Source: Enhygromyxa salina
GTDB taxonomy: Bacteria; Myxococcota_A; Polyangia; Nannocystales; Nannocystaceae
Direction: 5' to 3'
Assembly (NCBI RefSeq): GCF_000737335.2
Contig: NZ_JMCC02000044.1
Span: forward strand, 23,013-87,012
Length of the DNA: 64,000 nucleotides
Below are positions 32,188 through 41,535 of this stretch, piece by piece (position 1 is the stretch's first letter; every line of letters begins with the position of its first letter). Under the pieces are notes generated by a model. It saw only the letters and a list, made by a program, of their open reading frames with translations. It did no database searches and was not told the origin of the DNA. The position numbers were made by a program, and so were the translations under genes.

Positions 32188-35169
32188 ATGGCGACTTCGG
32201 TGAACCTCGAGGATCTTCGGGATGACGCGCTTGCCGCGCATCCGTACGCAGCCTTCCTCGCGCGCATGAAGAAGCCGGGGCGCTACCTTGGCGGCGAGGA
32301 GCAGGCGATCGTCAAGTCGCACGCCGAGCTGGCTTGTCGGTTCGTGCTCGCGTTCCCCGATCTCTACGAGATCGGCATGAGTCACCTCGGCACCCGGATC
32401 ATCTACGACCTCGTCAACGCGGCCGACGACCTGTGCTGTGAGCGGGCGTTCTCACCGTGGCGCGACATGGAGGCCGAGCTGCGCGAGCGCGAGCTGCCGC
32501 TGGTCTCGCTCGAGACCTACACCCCCCTGCGCGAGTTCGACGTGGTCGGCGTCTCGTTGCAGTACGAGCTGAGCTACTCCAACGTGCTGCTCAACCTCGA
32601 GCTTGGCCAGGTCCCGCTGCGCTCGCGCGATCGATCCGACGCGGATCCAATCGTGATCGCTGGCGGCCCCACGGCCACGCACCCCGAGCCGCTCGCCGAC
32701 TTCATCGATCTGTTCTTGGTCGGTGAGGCCGAAGAGTTGCTGCCCCAGCTGCTGCGCCTGATCGGTCAGATGCGCCACGAAGGCCGGCCGCGGCTCGAGA
32801 TCCTCGCCGCCGCCGCGCAGCTGCCTGGCATGTACGTGCCGATGTTCTTCGAGGTCGCCGTCGAGCCGCGGACCGAGCTGCAGGTCGTCGTTGGCCGCTC
32901 GCCGGAGGGGGAGGCCGCCAACGCGCCACTCGACATCCAGCGCGTGTTCGTCCGCAACCTCGACGACTTCAAATTCCCCACGCGCTTCCCGATCCCCTAC
33001 GCCGAGGCGATCTTCGACCGCGCCAGCGTCGAGATCACCCGGGGCTGCACCGAGGGCTGCCGGTTTTGCCAGGCCGGCATGATCTACCGCCCGGTCCGCG
33101 AGCGAAAGCCCGAGGATATCGTCGCCGCCGTGCTCGAGGGCACCGACGCCGCCGGCTTCAACGAGGCCAGCCTCACGGCCCTCAGCACCGCCGACGTGTC
33201 GTGCATCGATCCGCTGATCAAGGCCCTGGTCCCCGAGCTGGCCAAGCGCCGGGTCTCGCTGGGCATCGCGTCGCTGCGCGCCTACGGCCTCAACGAGTCG
33301 ATGATGGACGAGATCAAGAAGGTTGGGATCGACGGCCTGACCTTCGCGCCCGAGGCGGGCACCCAGCGCATGCGCGACGTGATCAACAAGAACGTCAGCG
33401 ACGAAGACATCCTGGCTTCGGCCAAGCGGATGTTCGAGCGCGGCTACGAGCGCATGAAGATGTACTTCATCATGGGCTTGCCGACCGAGACCGACGAGGA
33501 CCTCGCCGGGATCATCGAGACCGGTCGCATGGTCCGCAACGTCGCCCGCGAGCTCGAGCTGGCCCGGCCCCCCGCGATCACGCTCAGCGTCTCGCAGCAC
33601 GTGCCCAAGCCCCACACCCCGTTTCAGTGGGCCGCGATGGACAGCATGGAGGACCTCGAGACCAAGGTCCGGCTGCTGCGCGACATGGCAACCCGCAACA
33701 AGCTGGCGATCAAGACCCACAACGTGCGCGAGAGCTGGCTCGAGTGCCTGTTCGCCCGCGGGGATCGGCGGCTTGGCGACGTGCTCGAGACCGCCTACCA
33801 AAACGGCGCGCGCTTCGACGGATGGAAGGAGTACTTCTCGTTCGAGACCTGGCTCGACGCGCTCGAGACCCACGCGATCCGGCCCGAGATCTACACCCGC
33901 ACGCTGCCGGTCGGCGTGCCGCTGCCGTGGTCGCACCTCGACATGCAGCTCGAGCCCGGCTTCTTGGAAGGGGAGTACCGCAAGGCCTTGGCCAGCCGCG
34001 TGTCGCCGCCGTGCGGCAAGCCGGCCGGCGCCAAGGTTCACCACACCACGCTCGACGCGGCCCAGGCCGAGCAAAAGCGACTGGTCTGCTACGACTGCGG
34101 CGTGGCCTGTGATCTGGGCGAGATGCGAGAGGAGCGGATCGTCGCGCTGCGTGGGCTCTCGACCATGGCGACCGAGCGCGAGGTCGAGATCGCCAAGCAA
34201 GAGGCCGCGGCCGAGGCGGCCGAGCTCGCCCAGCAACAGGCCCAACAGCAGGCCCAAGCGGGCGGCGAACAGCTGATCCCGCTCGATCGCCTGCGCCGGG
34301 GCATGGCCGCCAGCAACCTCGCTGACGACAGCGCCTTCAAGCACAACGCCGAGGCGCCCTACAGCAAGGTCCGGCTGTTCTTCGCCAAGCGCGGGACCAT
34401 TCGCTTCCTCAGCCAGCTCGACTTGGTTCGCATCATTCCCCGCATGTTTCGGCGCGCCGGGCTCGAGATCGGGTTCTCGCGCGGGTTCTCGCCGTTGCCA
34501 CGCATGAGCTTTGGCCCGGCGCTGGCGCTGGGCATGGGCGCCGACGAAGACGTGCTCGACTGTGACCTGCTGCTCGAGCGATCGGCCGAGGACATGCTCG
34601 GCTTGCTCGACGCGGCCGAGCGGGCCGCGATCGCGGCTGACCTGCTCGAGCGCCTGCGCGCCGTCCAGCCGCCTGGTTTTCACCTGCTCGACGCCCGGAT
34701 CGTCCCGCCCGGCGAGAAGACCCTCGGTGAGCTGGTCGCCGGGGCCGACTTCGCCGTCCACCTCCAGCCCGAGCAAATGTCTGGCCTGCGCGAGCGCGTC
34801 GATGGGATGCTCGCGGCCGGCAACCTGTTCGTCACCCGGCAGCAGAAGGTCAAGAAGAAGCACCGTGGCAAGCGGCGCGAGGTCGGGAGCAAGAGCGTGA
34901 CGATCGATCTGGATCAGCGCCTGCTCTCTGCCGATGTCGACGAGGACCTCGCCCTGCTGCGGTTTCGCCTGCGAACCGACGTGGAGGGCGCCAACGCGCG
35001 TCCGCGCGAGCTCGCGGCGCTCTTGCTCGGCGCGCCCGTGGAAGATCACCGCATGCGACGCGAGCGACTGCTCGCCCGGCCCGAGCCCGAGTCGGAGCTG
35101 ATCGGCCTGCGCGAGCTTGGTGGCGCCTGGCGGCCCGAGCACCGCCGACACGTGCCCGGGCCTGTCTAG
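32188..35169 (+). CDS. Radical-SAM protein fused to DUF2344 domain
   Basis: About 993 residues from the ATG at 32188 (GTG at 32152 and ATG at 32161 are alternatives). The N-terminal third resembles a B12-binding-like Rossmann part (LAFPDLYEIGMSHLGTRIIYDLVN). A radical-SAM core follows, with the cluster cysteines in CTEGCRFCQAGMIYRP and later segments FAPEAGTQRMRDVINK and KMYFIMGLPTETDED. After a Gln/Ala-rich linker (about residues 670-700) comes a DUF2344-type domain (SKVRLFFAKRGTIRFLSQLDLVRIIPRMFRRAGLEIGFSRGFSPLPRMSFG in outline). These are the TIGR03960 and TIGR03936 partners, often separate adjacent genes. The reaction is unknown; RNA modification is often suggested. Confidence 0.85.
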   Translation: MATSVNLEDLRDDALAAHPYAAFLARMKKPGRYLGGEEQAIVKSHAELACRFVLAFPDLYEIGMSHLGTRIIYDLVNAADDLCCERAFSPWRDMEAELRERELPLVSLETYTPLREFDVVGVSLQYELSYSNVLLNLELGQVPLRSRDRSDADPIVIAGGPTATHPEPLADFIDLFLVGEAEELLPQLLRLIGQMRHEGRPRLEILAAAAQLPGMYVPMFFEVAVEPRTELQVVVGRSPEGEAANAPLDIQRVFVRNLDDFKFPTRFPIPYAEAIFDRASVEITRGCTEGCRFCQAGMIYRPVRERKPEDIVAAVLEGTDAAGFNEASLTALSTADVSCIDPLIKALVPELAKRRVSLGIASLRAYGLNESMMDEIKKVGIDGLTFAPEAGTQRMRDVINKNVSDEDILASAKRMFERGYERMKMYFIMGLPTETDEDLAGIIETGRMVRNVARELELARPPAITLSVSQHVPKPHTPFQWAAMDSMEDLETKVRLLRDMATRNKLAIKTHNVRESWLECLFARGDRRLGDVLETAYQNGARFDGWKEYFSFETWLDALETHAIRPEIYTRTLPVGVPLPWSHLDMQLEPGFLEGEYRKALASRVSPPCGKPAGAKVHHTTLDAAQAEQKRLVCYDCGVACDLGEMREERIVALRGLSTMATEREVEIAKQEAAAEAAELAQQQAQQQAQAGGEQLIPLDRLRRGMAASNLADDSAFKHNAEAPYSKVRLFFAKRGTIRFLSQLDLVRIIPRMFRRAGLEIGFSRGFSPLPRMSFGPALALGMGADEDVLDCDLLLERSAEDMLGLLDAAERAAIAADLLERLRAVQPPGFHLLDARIVPPGEKTLGELVAGADFAVHLQPEQMSGLRERVDGMLAAGNLFVTRQQKVKKKHRGKRREVGSKSVTIDLDQRLLSADVDEDLALLRFRLRTDVEGANARPRELAALLLGAPVEDHRMRRERLLARPEPESELIGLRELGGAWRPEHRRHVPGPV

Positions 35170-35203
35170 GTCTAGGCCGACTGCGGCCGGTTCGGCCCAA
35201 CCC

Positions 35204-36289
35204 TCACTGCGGATCGGCGCAGAAGGTCTTGGGTCCAACCCAGCTGATCATGTTCTGCCAGAACACCTCGACCTGCGGGATCTGCTGCCACTCCGAGTCG
35301 AAGCTGATCCACTCGTCGGCGAACACGATCGCCGCGCCATCGGTCAGCTCGACCGCCGTACCCAGCGAGGTGTTGTTCTCACCCTGGGGCCGAACGAACA
35401 CCATGCCGGCACCGACCACCTGCCAGCCGCCGTAGATCTGCACGCCCTGGGCCCCCTCGGCGACTGGATGGTTCTGCCAGACCTCCGTGGGGTCGATGTA
35501 GATCGGCGCGGCGTAGCTCAGGCCCGTCGGGATCGTCACCAGCGAGTTTTGCTGGGCGACGTCGGTTGGGTTGTTGGTGTAGCCGGCCATGCTGATCAAC
35601 CCATGCCCGGCTGCGATCCAGGCTTGTAGGATCGCGGCCTCTTGGGGCGAGTACTGATGGGTCAGGCGGTCGACGATCAAGATGTCGATCTCGGCGAGAT
35701 CGTCGACCGTCAGCACATGGTTGACCATGGTCCCGAACCGGGTGGCCGTGGTGCCCTTGCTCTCGAGCCACGCTTCGAAGTCCGCCGCCGGGTTGGCGCC
35801 CTTGTTGCCGATGATCCCGATCCGATAGCAGTCGCAGAACCCATCCATGCCCTCGTCGAGGTCGTCGATGATGCCGTTGCAGTCCTCGTCGAGGCCGTCG
35901 CAGGCGATCTCGGCGACCTCGCATTGGTCACCGTCGCCGTCGCCATCACCGGTGTCCCCGTCACCATCACCAGTGTCGCCGTCGCCGTCGCCGTCGCCGG
36001 TATCACCGTCGCCGTCACCGGTGTCGCCGTCGCCGTCCCCGTCGCCAGTGTCACCGTCGCCGGTATCACCGTCGCCGTCGCCAGGGTCACCGTCACCGGT
36101 GTCGCCGTCGCCGTCGCCCGGTCCCGTCGAGCTCATCGTTCCCGACGCCTCGGAACCATCGGCGGTCTCGCTGGCGGTGCCGCCGTCGTTGGCGGTGTCG
36201 TTCCCGCCGTCGGCCGTGTTGTCGCCACACGCGAGCGAGGCGGCGGTCAGAGTCAGCAAGCAGGTGAACAGCGAGCGATGGCGCAACAT
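35204..36289 (-). CDS. Lipoprotein with long Gly-Asp repeat linker and MopE-type motif
   Basis: The 361-residue product has lipobox AASLAC. A Thr/Ser/Gly/Asp linker holds about 65 residues of GD/GDT repeats (about residues 55-122). A MopE-type putative metal-binding motif follows (CDGLDEDCNGIIDDLDEG). The rest is a globular domain starting RIGIIGNKG, with ILIVDRLTHQ, GHGLISMAGYTNN and VEVFWQNMISWV; it resembles glutamine-amidotransferase-like or ThuA-like exported domains, but no catalytic set is certain. It is probably a surface protein. The hexanucleotide-repeat coding region is prone to length change. Confidence 0.8.
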   Translation of the reverse strand: MLRHRSLFTCLLTLTAASLACGDNTADGGNDTANDGGTASETADGSEASGTMSSTGPGDGDGDTGDGDPGDGDGDTGDGDTGDGDGDGDTGDGDGDTGDGDGDGDTGDGDGDTGDGDGDGDQCEVAEIACDGLDEDCNGIIDDLDEGMDGFCDCYRIGIIGNKGANPAADFEAWLESKGTTATRFGTMVNHVLTVDDLAEIDILIVDRLTHQYSPQEAAILQAWIAAGHGLISMAGYTNNPTDVAQQNSLVTIPTGLSYAAPIYIDPTEVWQNHPVAEGAQGVQIYGGWQVVGAGMVFVRPQGENNTSLGTAVELTDGAAIVFADEWISFDSEWQQIPQVEVFWQNMISWVGPKTFCADPQ

Positions 36290-36379
36290 CCCGCGAGTGT
36301 ACGCCGATGCTGACGGCGGCGATCCAGCGATTTGGAGTCACTCGACCGCCACGTCAGCGCGCCTGTTCGCGCGGCCGGG

Positions 36380-38437
36380 TCAGGCAAGCGGCTTCTCAAA
36401 CGCCGGCGGCTTGCCGCGCTGCATCGCCTTCACGCCGATCGCGGTGCTGCTCATGGTCAGGCTCTGCGCGGCTGCGCGCTCTTCGACCGCAGATCCCTCG
36501 GCAAACGGCAGCGCGTTTGCGCGCTCGATCGTGCTGGCGATCAGCTCGCGCAGGTCCGCGTCGAGCGGCACGCCCGCCTCGTTGCACGGATCCACATCAC
36601 GGCTGGCCGCGACCTCGGCTGGCCCGTCGCGGAACGCCGGGCGCTCGATCTTGCCAGCCGCGATCCCAGCCGCGAACGCCATGCTCTCGGCCGGCAGATC
36701 GCGGATCGCCACGACCTTCGAGACGTAGCCCCACTCGGCGGCCTCCTCGGCCTTGAACGCGTGCCCGGTCAGCAACAGCTCGCTGATCCGCGCCCAGCTC
36801 TGCGGCTTGGAAGCCCGGTGAATGTGGTGGCAGCCCCCGAGACCCGGCAGCACCCCAACGGTTGGCTCGGGCTGACCGATCACCGTTCCGGCCCCGGCCA
36901 CCCGGGCCTGACAGCACGACGCAAACTCGTTGCTGCCGCCAAGCACCCGGCCCACGAGCGCGGCCACGGTTGGCTTGGCGCTGGTCTTGAACTTCATGAG
37001 CGTGCGCTTCCAGCCTTGGATCAGGCCAAGCGCCCGATCGTGATCGCCAAGCACGGGCACGAAGCAGTTCAAGTCTGCGCCGTGGCCAAACTCGCGGCTG
37101 AGGGTGCCGTCCGGCGCCACGACGATCGCCGCGACGGCGTCGTCGTTGGCGAGCTGCTCGTAGGCCGCGTCGAGCTCGGCGATGAAGCGATGGTTGATCG
37201 TGCGACGCCCGAGCGAGATCAGCCCAACGTTTCCGTGCACGGCGGTGGACACGTAGATCGAGGCGAGCGCGGCTTCGCTCAGCTCGGCGATCGGCGCGAC
37301 CTCGTCGGCCTTGGTGATCGACTGATCCGCCAAGAACGCGGCGACCAGCTGCTTGCTGGCCTCGAGCCCGCGCTCGGCGATCAACGCCGGGGTCCCCATC
37401 GAGAACGCCAAGGCGTTCTCACACAAGAAGTTGAGCGCGTCGGCCCGCGCGACCTCGTGCTTCAGCATGTAGGCCGTCAGCGAGAACAGCATCCCGAGCA
37501 TGCGCTGCTCGACCATGGCCACGTGCTCGGGCGGGCACTGCTGGCCGCGCTCGTAGGGCCACTTCTTGTGGGGGTCCTTCATGTAGGGCTGCCACTGCTC
37601 GGGGATCTGGTACAGCGTGGAGTCGACCTCCTCGCTCAGCAGCTGCATGCAGTGCGCGGACAGGTAGTTGGCACCCGGGATCAGGTTGTGCACGAAGAAG
37701 GGCGAGGTCCCCAGCAGCTTGCGGCACACGTCGTCGATCTGCGCGGGCGCGAGCCCCGTGCTGGCGTGGATGCGGACCGCCTCGAGCATCATCCCGCAGA
37801 AGATGCGGTCGGCCGCGAACGCCGGCGCGTCAGCGGTCTCGATCAGGTTCATCCCGAGCTTGCTCAGGAACTTGCGGATCACCTTCAGGGTGTCCTTTGA
37901 CGTCGTGCAGCCGCGCGTGGGGACCTCCCACAGCTTGTTGGTCAGGTGCGGGAAGAAGGGGTGCATCACGCCCGAGCGATCGGCCCCAGGCAGGCCCTCG
38001 AACAGGTGCTTGGTGGTCAGGCCCGAGGTCGCCGAGAACACGTAGGCTTCTGGGTCGCGGGCCCGGATCGCCCGGTAGAAGGGTTGCTTGATGTCGAGCC
38101 GCTCGGGGATCGCCTCGAACACGAAGCCGAGCCGCAGCGCCGCGGGGACGTCGTCGAGGGTGCCCTGCACGATCGTCATGTTGTCGAGCACCGCGTCCAC
38201 TTCCTCCGGGGAGAACCGCCCGCCGAACGCCTCGCGCAGCTTGTCCTTCACGCCCTGCACCGCGTCCGAGAGATCCAGCGCGATCACGGGCACGCCGTGC
38301 TTCGCCAGCAGCCGGCCAAATTGTCCGAGCTTGCCGAAGCCCACGTTGCCGCATGCACCCGCGACCAACAGCGCCTTGACGGGCTCGCTGGCATCGGGCT
38401 GGAAGATCGCGCTGACGGAAGGATCGCTGATCGGCAT
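36380..38437 (-). CDS. 3-hydroxyacyl-CoA dehydrogenase / enoyl-CoA hydratase fusion
   Basis: The 685-residue protein joins a dehydrogenase-like N-terminal half (about 1-360) to a crotonase C-terminal half (about 390-640). The N-terminal half has Rossmann motif GACGNVGFGKLG, then VMHPFFPHLTNKLWEVP and the helical NAD-dehydrogenase C-domain. The crotonase half has AALVGRVLGGSNEFASCCQARVAG and GQPEPTVGVLPGLGG; its Glu in GGSNE and the Glu in QPEP match the two catalytic glutamates. The order (dehydrogenase first) is the reverse of E. coli FadB. It probably acts in fatty-acid beta-oxidation or crotonyl-CoA metabolism; the exact acyl-CoA is unknown. Confidence 0.85.
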   Translation of the reverse strand: MPISDPSVSAIFQPDASEPVKALLVAGACGNVGFGKLGQFGRLLAKHGVPVIALDLSDAVQGVKDKLREAFGGRFSPEEVDAVLDNMTIVQGTLDDVPAALRLGFVFEAIPERLDIKQPFYRAIRARDPEAYVFSATSGLTTKHLFEGLPGADRSGVMHPFFPHLTNKLWEVPTRGCTTSKDTLKVIRKFLSKLGMNLIETADAPAFAADRIFCGMMLEAVRIHASTGLAPAQIDDVCRKLLGTSPFFVHNLIPGANYLSAHCMQLLSEEVDSTLYQIPEQWQPYMKDPHKKWPYERGQQCPPEHVAMVEQRMLGMLFSLTAYMLKHEVARADALNFLCENALAFSMGTPALIAERGLEASKQLVAAFLADQSITKADEVAPIAELSEAALASIYVSTAVHGNVGLISLGRRTINHRFIAELDAAYEQLANDDAVAAIVVAPDGTLSREFGHGADLNCFVPVLGDHDRALGLIQGWKRTLMKFKTSAKPTVAALVGRVLGGSNEFASCCQARVAGAGTVIGQPEPTVGVLPGLGGCHHIHRASKPQSWARISELLLTGHAFKAEEAAEWGYVSKVVAIRDLPAESMAFAAGIAAGKIERPAFRDGPAEVAASRDVDPCNEAGVPLDADLRELIASTIERANALPFAEGSAVEERAAAQSLTMSSTAIGVKAMQRGKPPAFEKPLA

Positions 38438-38532
38438 GGCCCGGATGGTAGGGAAGGGCGCCGGGCTTTTGACAGGTCCGCAAAGGTCGTCGATTGAGCT
38501 TTTTCACGGGCCGGGCTGATAGACTGCCCGCG

Positions 38533-39024
38533 ATGTCGACCTCACGCGTGCTCACCCTGGCCCTGTTGCTCGTCTCGCTTCCCGCCTGCAAGGGCGCAGA
38601 AACCGAGAAGAAGGCCGACACCTCGGCCGCATCCGCGCCCACGCCCGCGGCCGATCCCGCGGCCCCCGAGGCTGGTGGGGCGCCCGTCGCCGCTGGCGAG
38701 GGCGAGGGCGAGGGCGAGGGCGACACGGGGACGGACACCGAGACCGGTGAAGAGCAAGAAGAGCAACCACCACTGCCCGCGTCCTTCGAGCAGGTCGGCG
38801 TCGAGCTGTGCGACACCTACGTGAAGGACTTCGTGGCCTGTATCGACAGCAAAGTGCCAGAAGCGGAGCGCGAGGCCCTGCGCCGCCAGGTGTTCATCAA
38901 CATCGAGGCGTGGAAGCAGACCGCGGCGGGCGGGGCGTCCGCCAAGCAGGGGCTCCAGACTGGCTGCCGCATCGCTCGCGAGCAGGCCAAGCGCGCAACG
39001 CAGGATTGGGGCTGCGAGTGGTGA
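38533..39024 (+). CDS. Small lipoprotein with Glu/Gly-rich linker
   Basis: The 163-residue product has signal LALLLVSLPAC and then a long low-complexity region (Ala/Pro, then GEGEGEGEGDTGTDTETGEE). A helical domain of about 70 residues follows, with three cysteines (ELCDTYVKDFVACIDSK, TGCRIAREQAKRA) and a terminal GCEW. No family was recognised. Confidence 0.7.
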   Translation: MSTSRVLTLALLLVSLPACKGAETEKKADTSAASAPTPAADPAAPEAGGAPVAAGEGEGEGEGDTGTDTETGEEQEEQPPLPASFEQVGVELCDTYVKDFVACIDSKVPEAEREALRRQVFINIEAWKQTAAGGASAKQGLQTGCRIAREQAKRATQDWGCEW

Positions 39025-39511
39025 TCTCTCCCCGCATCCGCCGCGCTTGAGTCTTCGCACCCGCGAATTTCACTTCGCGTGACAAATTTGTCGGGTCAAC
39101 GCCCGGCACGCGAGAAACTAGCTTTGTCAGTTCGCGTGCTGCCCGCCGTTCGGGTGATCCGTGACGTCGCGAGCCAGGGGACCAGATTCCGGTCGATCCT
39201 TGATTCTTCTGGCATTTATCGGCGCATGGCGCCCAGGTCTGGCACCGGATAGCGTGATGTCGCCGTGTGCTTGCTTGTGTTTAATTACCTTCACAAAGTC
39301 CTGATGCGTGCGCCCCACACCCCCAAAACCTGGAGCGAAGCGGGGTGTCCACAGGTACTGCACCGAATGTCGGGGCTGCGGTCGCCTCGGACACGTGGTA
39401 ATGATTGCATCCGGCGCACGCGCCGCTCGCCCCGCGCAAGCCCAGTCACACTCGGTGCCTGGGTGTGGGGCTTCCAAACCGACTCGAATCGACACACGGA
39501 GAGACGCGAGA
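39025..39511. other. 487-base gap, less GC-rich, no gene seen
   Basis: This stretch lies between two small lipoprotein genes. It contains AT-richer parts (near 39065 and 39270-39300) not typical of surrounding coding DNA. No open frame with coding character was seen on either strand. A long 5' regulatory region or small RNA upstream of the Lys-rich lipoprotein gene is possible but unproven. Confidence 0.45.
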
Positions 39512-39790
39512 ATGAAGTTCAACACCACCATCCTCGTCGCCGCCCTTACTGCTCTGACCTTCGCCGCCCCTGCTTGCGACAAGAAGGAAGAGAAGAAGGA
39601 CGACAAGAAGGCCGACAAGGCCGACGAAAAGAAGGCCGATGACAAGGCCGATGCCAAGAAGGCCGATGAGCCTGCACCCGAGGCCGCACCGGCCGAGGTT
39701 GCTGCCCCCGAAGCCGCGCCCCCAGAGGGCGAGGCTGCACCAGAGGGCGAAGCCGCACCCGCGGGCGACGCTGAAGCCGCCCCCGAGTAA
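39512..39790 (+). CDS. Small Lys/Glu/Ala-rich lipoprotein
   Basis: The 92-residue product has signal and lipobox LTFAAPAC. The rest is low complexity: a Lys/Asp-rich block (KKEEKKDDKKADKADEKKAD) and then an Ala/Pro/Glu block. A GGAGAG purine run lies 9 bases before the ATG. A strong intrinsic terminator follows the stop, which together mark it as a separate highly delimited transcript. Such proteins are common surface lipoproteins in myxobacteria; no function is known. Confidence 0.75.
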   Translation: MKFNTTILVAALTALTFAAPACDKKEEKKDDKKADKADEKKADDKADAKKADEPAPEAAPAEVAAPEAAPPEGEAAPEGEAAPAGDAEAAPE

Positions 39791-39811
39791 TCCACCCTCT
39801 ACAGAATGGAA

Positions 39812-39845
39812 GGCCGGAGCCACGTGGCTCCGGTCTTTCTTTTTG
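39812..39845 (+). terminator. Intrinsic terminator after the Lys-rich lipoprotein gene
   Basis: CCGGAGCCAC and GTGGCTCCGG form a perfect 20-base palindrome (39814-39833) followed by TCTTTCTTTTT. It lies 23 bases after the stop and has all the features of a Rho-independent terminator. Confidence 0.85.
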
Positions 39846-39919
39846 GTTCACGCCTGGACTCACGTCGCAGCGATGTACAGCGTGCGCCGTCCTGGTACTT
39901 TGCAGACAGAGAGACGACG

Positions 39920-40690
39920 TTGCCGCAAGCACTCACTCACCGGATCGATCAACGCACCCCTGGGCAGTTGCGAGGCCTGAGCCTGCAGCCTGGTTTCACC
40001 GCCGCCGCCCTGGGCTCGGTCCTGATTGCGACCGGCGCGACGCGAGTCTTGTGCACGGCCTCGCTCGAGCCACGCACGCCGTCGTGGCTCGCTCGCGGTG
40101 GTTGGATCACGGCCGAGTACGCGATGTTGCCTGGCGCGACTCGGCCACGTGGGCGCCGTGATCCAGGTGGGCGCGGCAAAGAGATCCAGCGCCTGATCGG
40201 CCGCTCGCTGCGGGCGGGTGTCGATCTCAGCCAGCTCGTGGGTCCCGATGGGGGCCTCTCGATCGTCTGCGACTGCGACGTGATCGAAGCCGACGGCGGG
40301 ACGCGTACGGCCTCCGTCACCGGCGCTTGGGTCGCCCTCGAGATCTGCCTGCGCAAGCTGGTGGCCAGCGGCAAGCTCAGCGCCCACCCCGGGCTGGGTC
40401 AGGTCGCGGCTGTGTCAGTGGGTATCGTGGAGTCCGAGGGTGCCGAGGACGATCCCATCGCGATGCTCGACCTCTGCTACCAAGAGGACAGCCGCGCCGT
40501 CGTCGATCTCAACGTGGTCATGCGAGGGGGGATGCCCGACGCGCCGCTTGGCTTGGTCGAGGTCCAGGGGACCGGCGAACGCGGGGATTTCAGCCGCGCG
40601 CAGCTCGATCGAATGCTCGATCTGGCCGAGTCCGGGGTCGCCGAGCTGATGGCCGCACAGCGGGCTGCACTGATCGAAGCGGGAGTGTGA
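39920..40690 (+). CDS. rph: Ribonuclease PH
   Basis: RNase PH trims the 3' ends of tRNA precursors by phosphorolysis. The family-typical N terminus is preserved from a TTG at 39920 (LPQALTHRIDQRTPGQLRGL), preceded by GAGAG-type purines; there is no nearby ATG. Family motifs include GSVLIATGATRVLCTASLE, WITAEYAMLPGATRPRGRRD, GGRGKEIQRLIGRSLRAGVDL and DCDVIEADGGTRTASVTGA. The length of 256 residues is close to the family norm. It is followed four bases later by rdgB, a common gene pair. Confidence 0.95.
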   Translation: MPQALTHRIDQRTPGQLRGLSLQPGFTAAALGSVLIATGATRVLCTASLEPRTPSWLARGGWITAEYAMLPGATRPRGRRDPGGRGKEIQRLIGRSLRAGVDLSQLVGPDGGLSIVCDCDVIEADGGTRTASVTGAWVALEICLRKLVASGKLSAHPGLGQVAAVSVGIVESEGAEDDPIAMLDLCYQEDSRAVVDLNVVMRGGMPDAPLGLVEVQGTGERGDFSRAQLDRMLDLAESGVAELMAAQRAALIEAGV

Positions 40691-40694
40691 GTCG

Positions 40695-41393
40695 ATGCCT
40701 CGTCGAATCGTCGTCGCCACCAGCAACCCTCACAAGCTCCAAGAGCTGACGTCGATGCTCGCGCGGGCGCGCTTTCCCGAGGTGCGCCAGCTCGAGATCG
40801 TCAGCGTGGCCGCGCTGCCCGAGTACGGCAAGCCGCCCGAGATCGAGGAGACCGAGATCACCTTCGTGGGCAACGCCGTGCTCAAAGCCGCCGGGATCGC
40901 GCAGTGGTTGCGCACGGTCGGCGCGCCGCGCGACGAGCTGGTCCTCGCCGATGACTCGGGCCTGTGCGTGGACGCCTTTGACGGCAAGCCAGGTGTCTAC
41001 TCGGCTCGCTTCGCGGGTCCCAACGCCAACGACGAGCGAAACAACGCCAAGCTGGTCGCGGAGCTCACCGCCCGCGGGCTCGAGTCGTCCCCGGCCGAAT
41101 ACGTGTGCGTGTTGGCGATCCGCCAGGTCGGGACCCGCCCCTTCGACTTCACCCTGCCCGACGCCGGGGCGATCTTCATGCGGGAGAACTGTCTGTGCAT
41201 CGAGGGGCGCTGCCGTGGGAACGTCCGGGTGGCCGCCCGCGGAGACGGCGGGTTTGGCTACGACCCGCACTTTTGGATCGACGGTGACACGCGCACCTTC
41301 GCGGAGCTGAGCCGGGGTGAGAAGTCGCAGCGATCCCACCGTGGAGCCGCGGGGCGGCGCCTGGTTCAAGAGCTGCCGCTGATCCTCCAGTGA
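40695..41393 (+). CDS. rdgB: Non-canonical purine NTP pyrophosphatase (RdgB/HAM1)
   Basis: This enzyme hydrolyses dITP, ITP and XTP to monophosphates, cleaning the nucleotide pool. The 232-residue protein has the HAM1 signatures IVVATSNPHKLQEL, IEETEITFVGNAVLKA, VLADDSGLCVDAF and GKPGVYSARFAG. Later ones are GDGGFGYDPHFWI and a C-terminal ELSRGEKSQRSHRG. The loop between 30 and 55 is somewhat longer than usual. It lies four bases after rph. Confidence 0.95.
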   Translation: MPRRIVVATSNPHKLQELTSMLARARFPEVRQLEIVSVAALPEYGKPPEIEETEITFVGNAVLKAAGIAQWLRTVGAPRDELVLADDSGLCVDAFDGKPGVYSARFAGPNANDERNNAKLVAELTARGLESSPAEYVCVLAIRQVGTRPFDFTLPDAGAIFMRENCLCIEGRCRGNVRVAARGDGGFGYDPHFWIDGDTRTFAELSRGEKSQRSHRGAAGRRLVQELPLILQ

Positions 41394-41411
41394 CCCTCGC
41401 CGCAGCGAGGG
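41394..41411 (+). terminator. Hairpin directly after rdgB
   Basis: CCCTCGC and GCGAGGG form a perfect 7-base stem with a CGCA loop, starting at the base after the rdgB stop codon. The T-run after it is weak, so this is a possible terminator separating rph-rdgB from the tRNA genes. Confidence 0.45.
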
Positions 41412-41535
41412 AGTTCGGGCTTCGGAGGGTGCTGGCCTAAAGATCGGGACCCGATCGGGGCCAAATCGCCCCGCTCAGCCTCCAGGTGTGACCCTCTAGA
41501 TTTCGATCCCGCACTCGGATAGGCTGCGCGTCGTT

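Noticed and set aside
38469..38474. TTGACA as a -35 element for the lipoprotein gene at 38533
   Set aside because: There is no convincing -10 at suitable spacing, so it was not annotated as a promoter.
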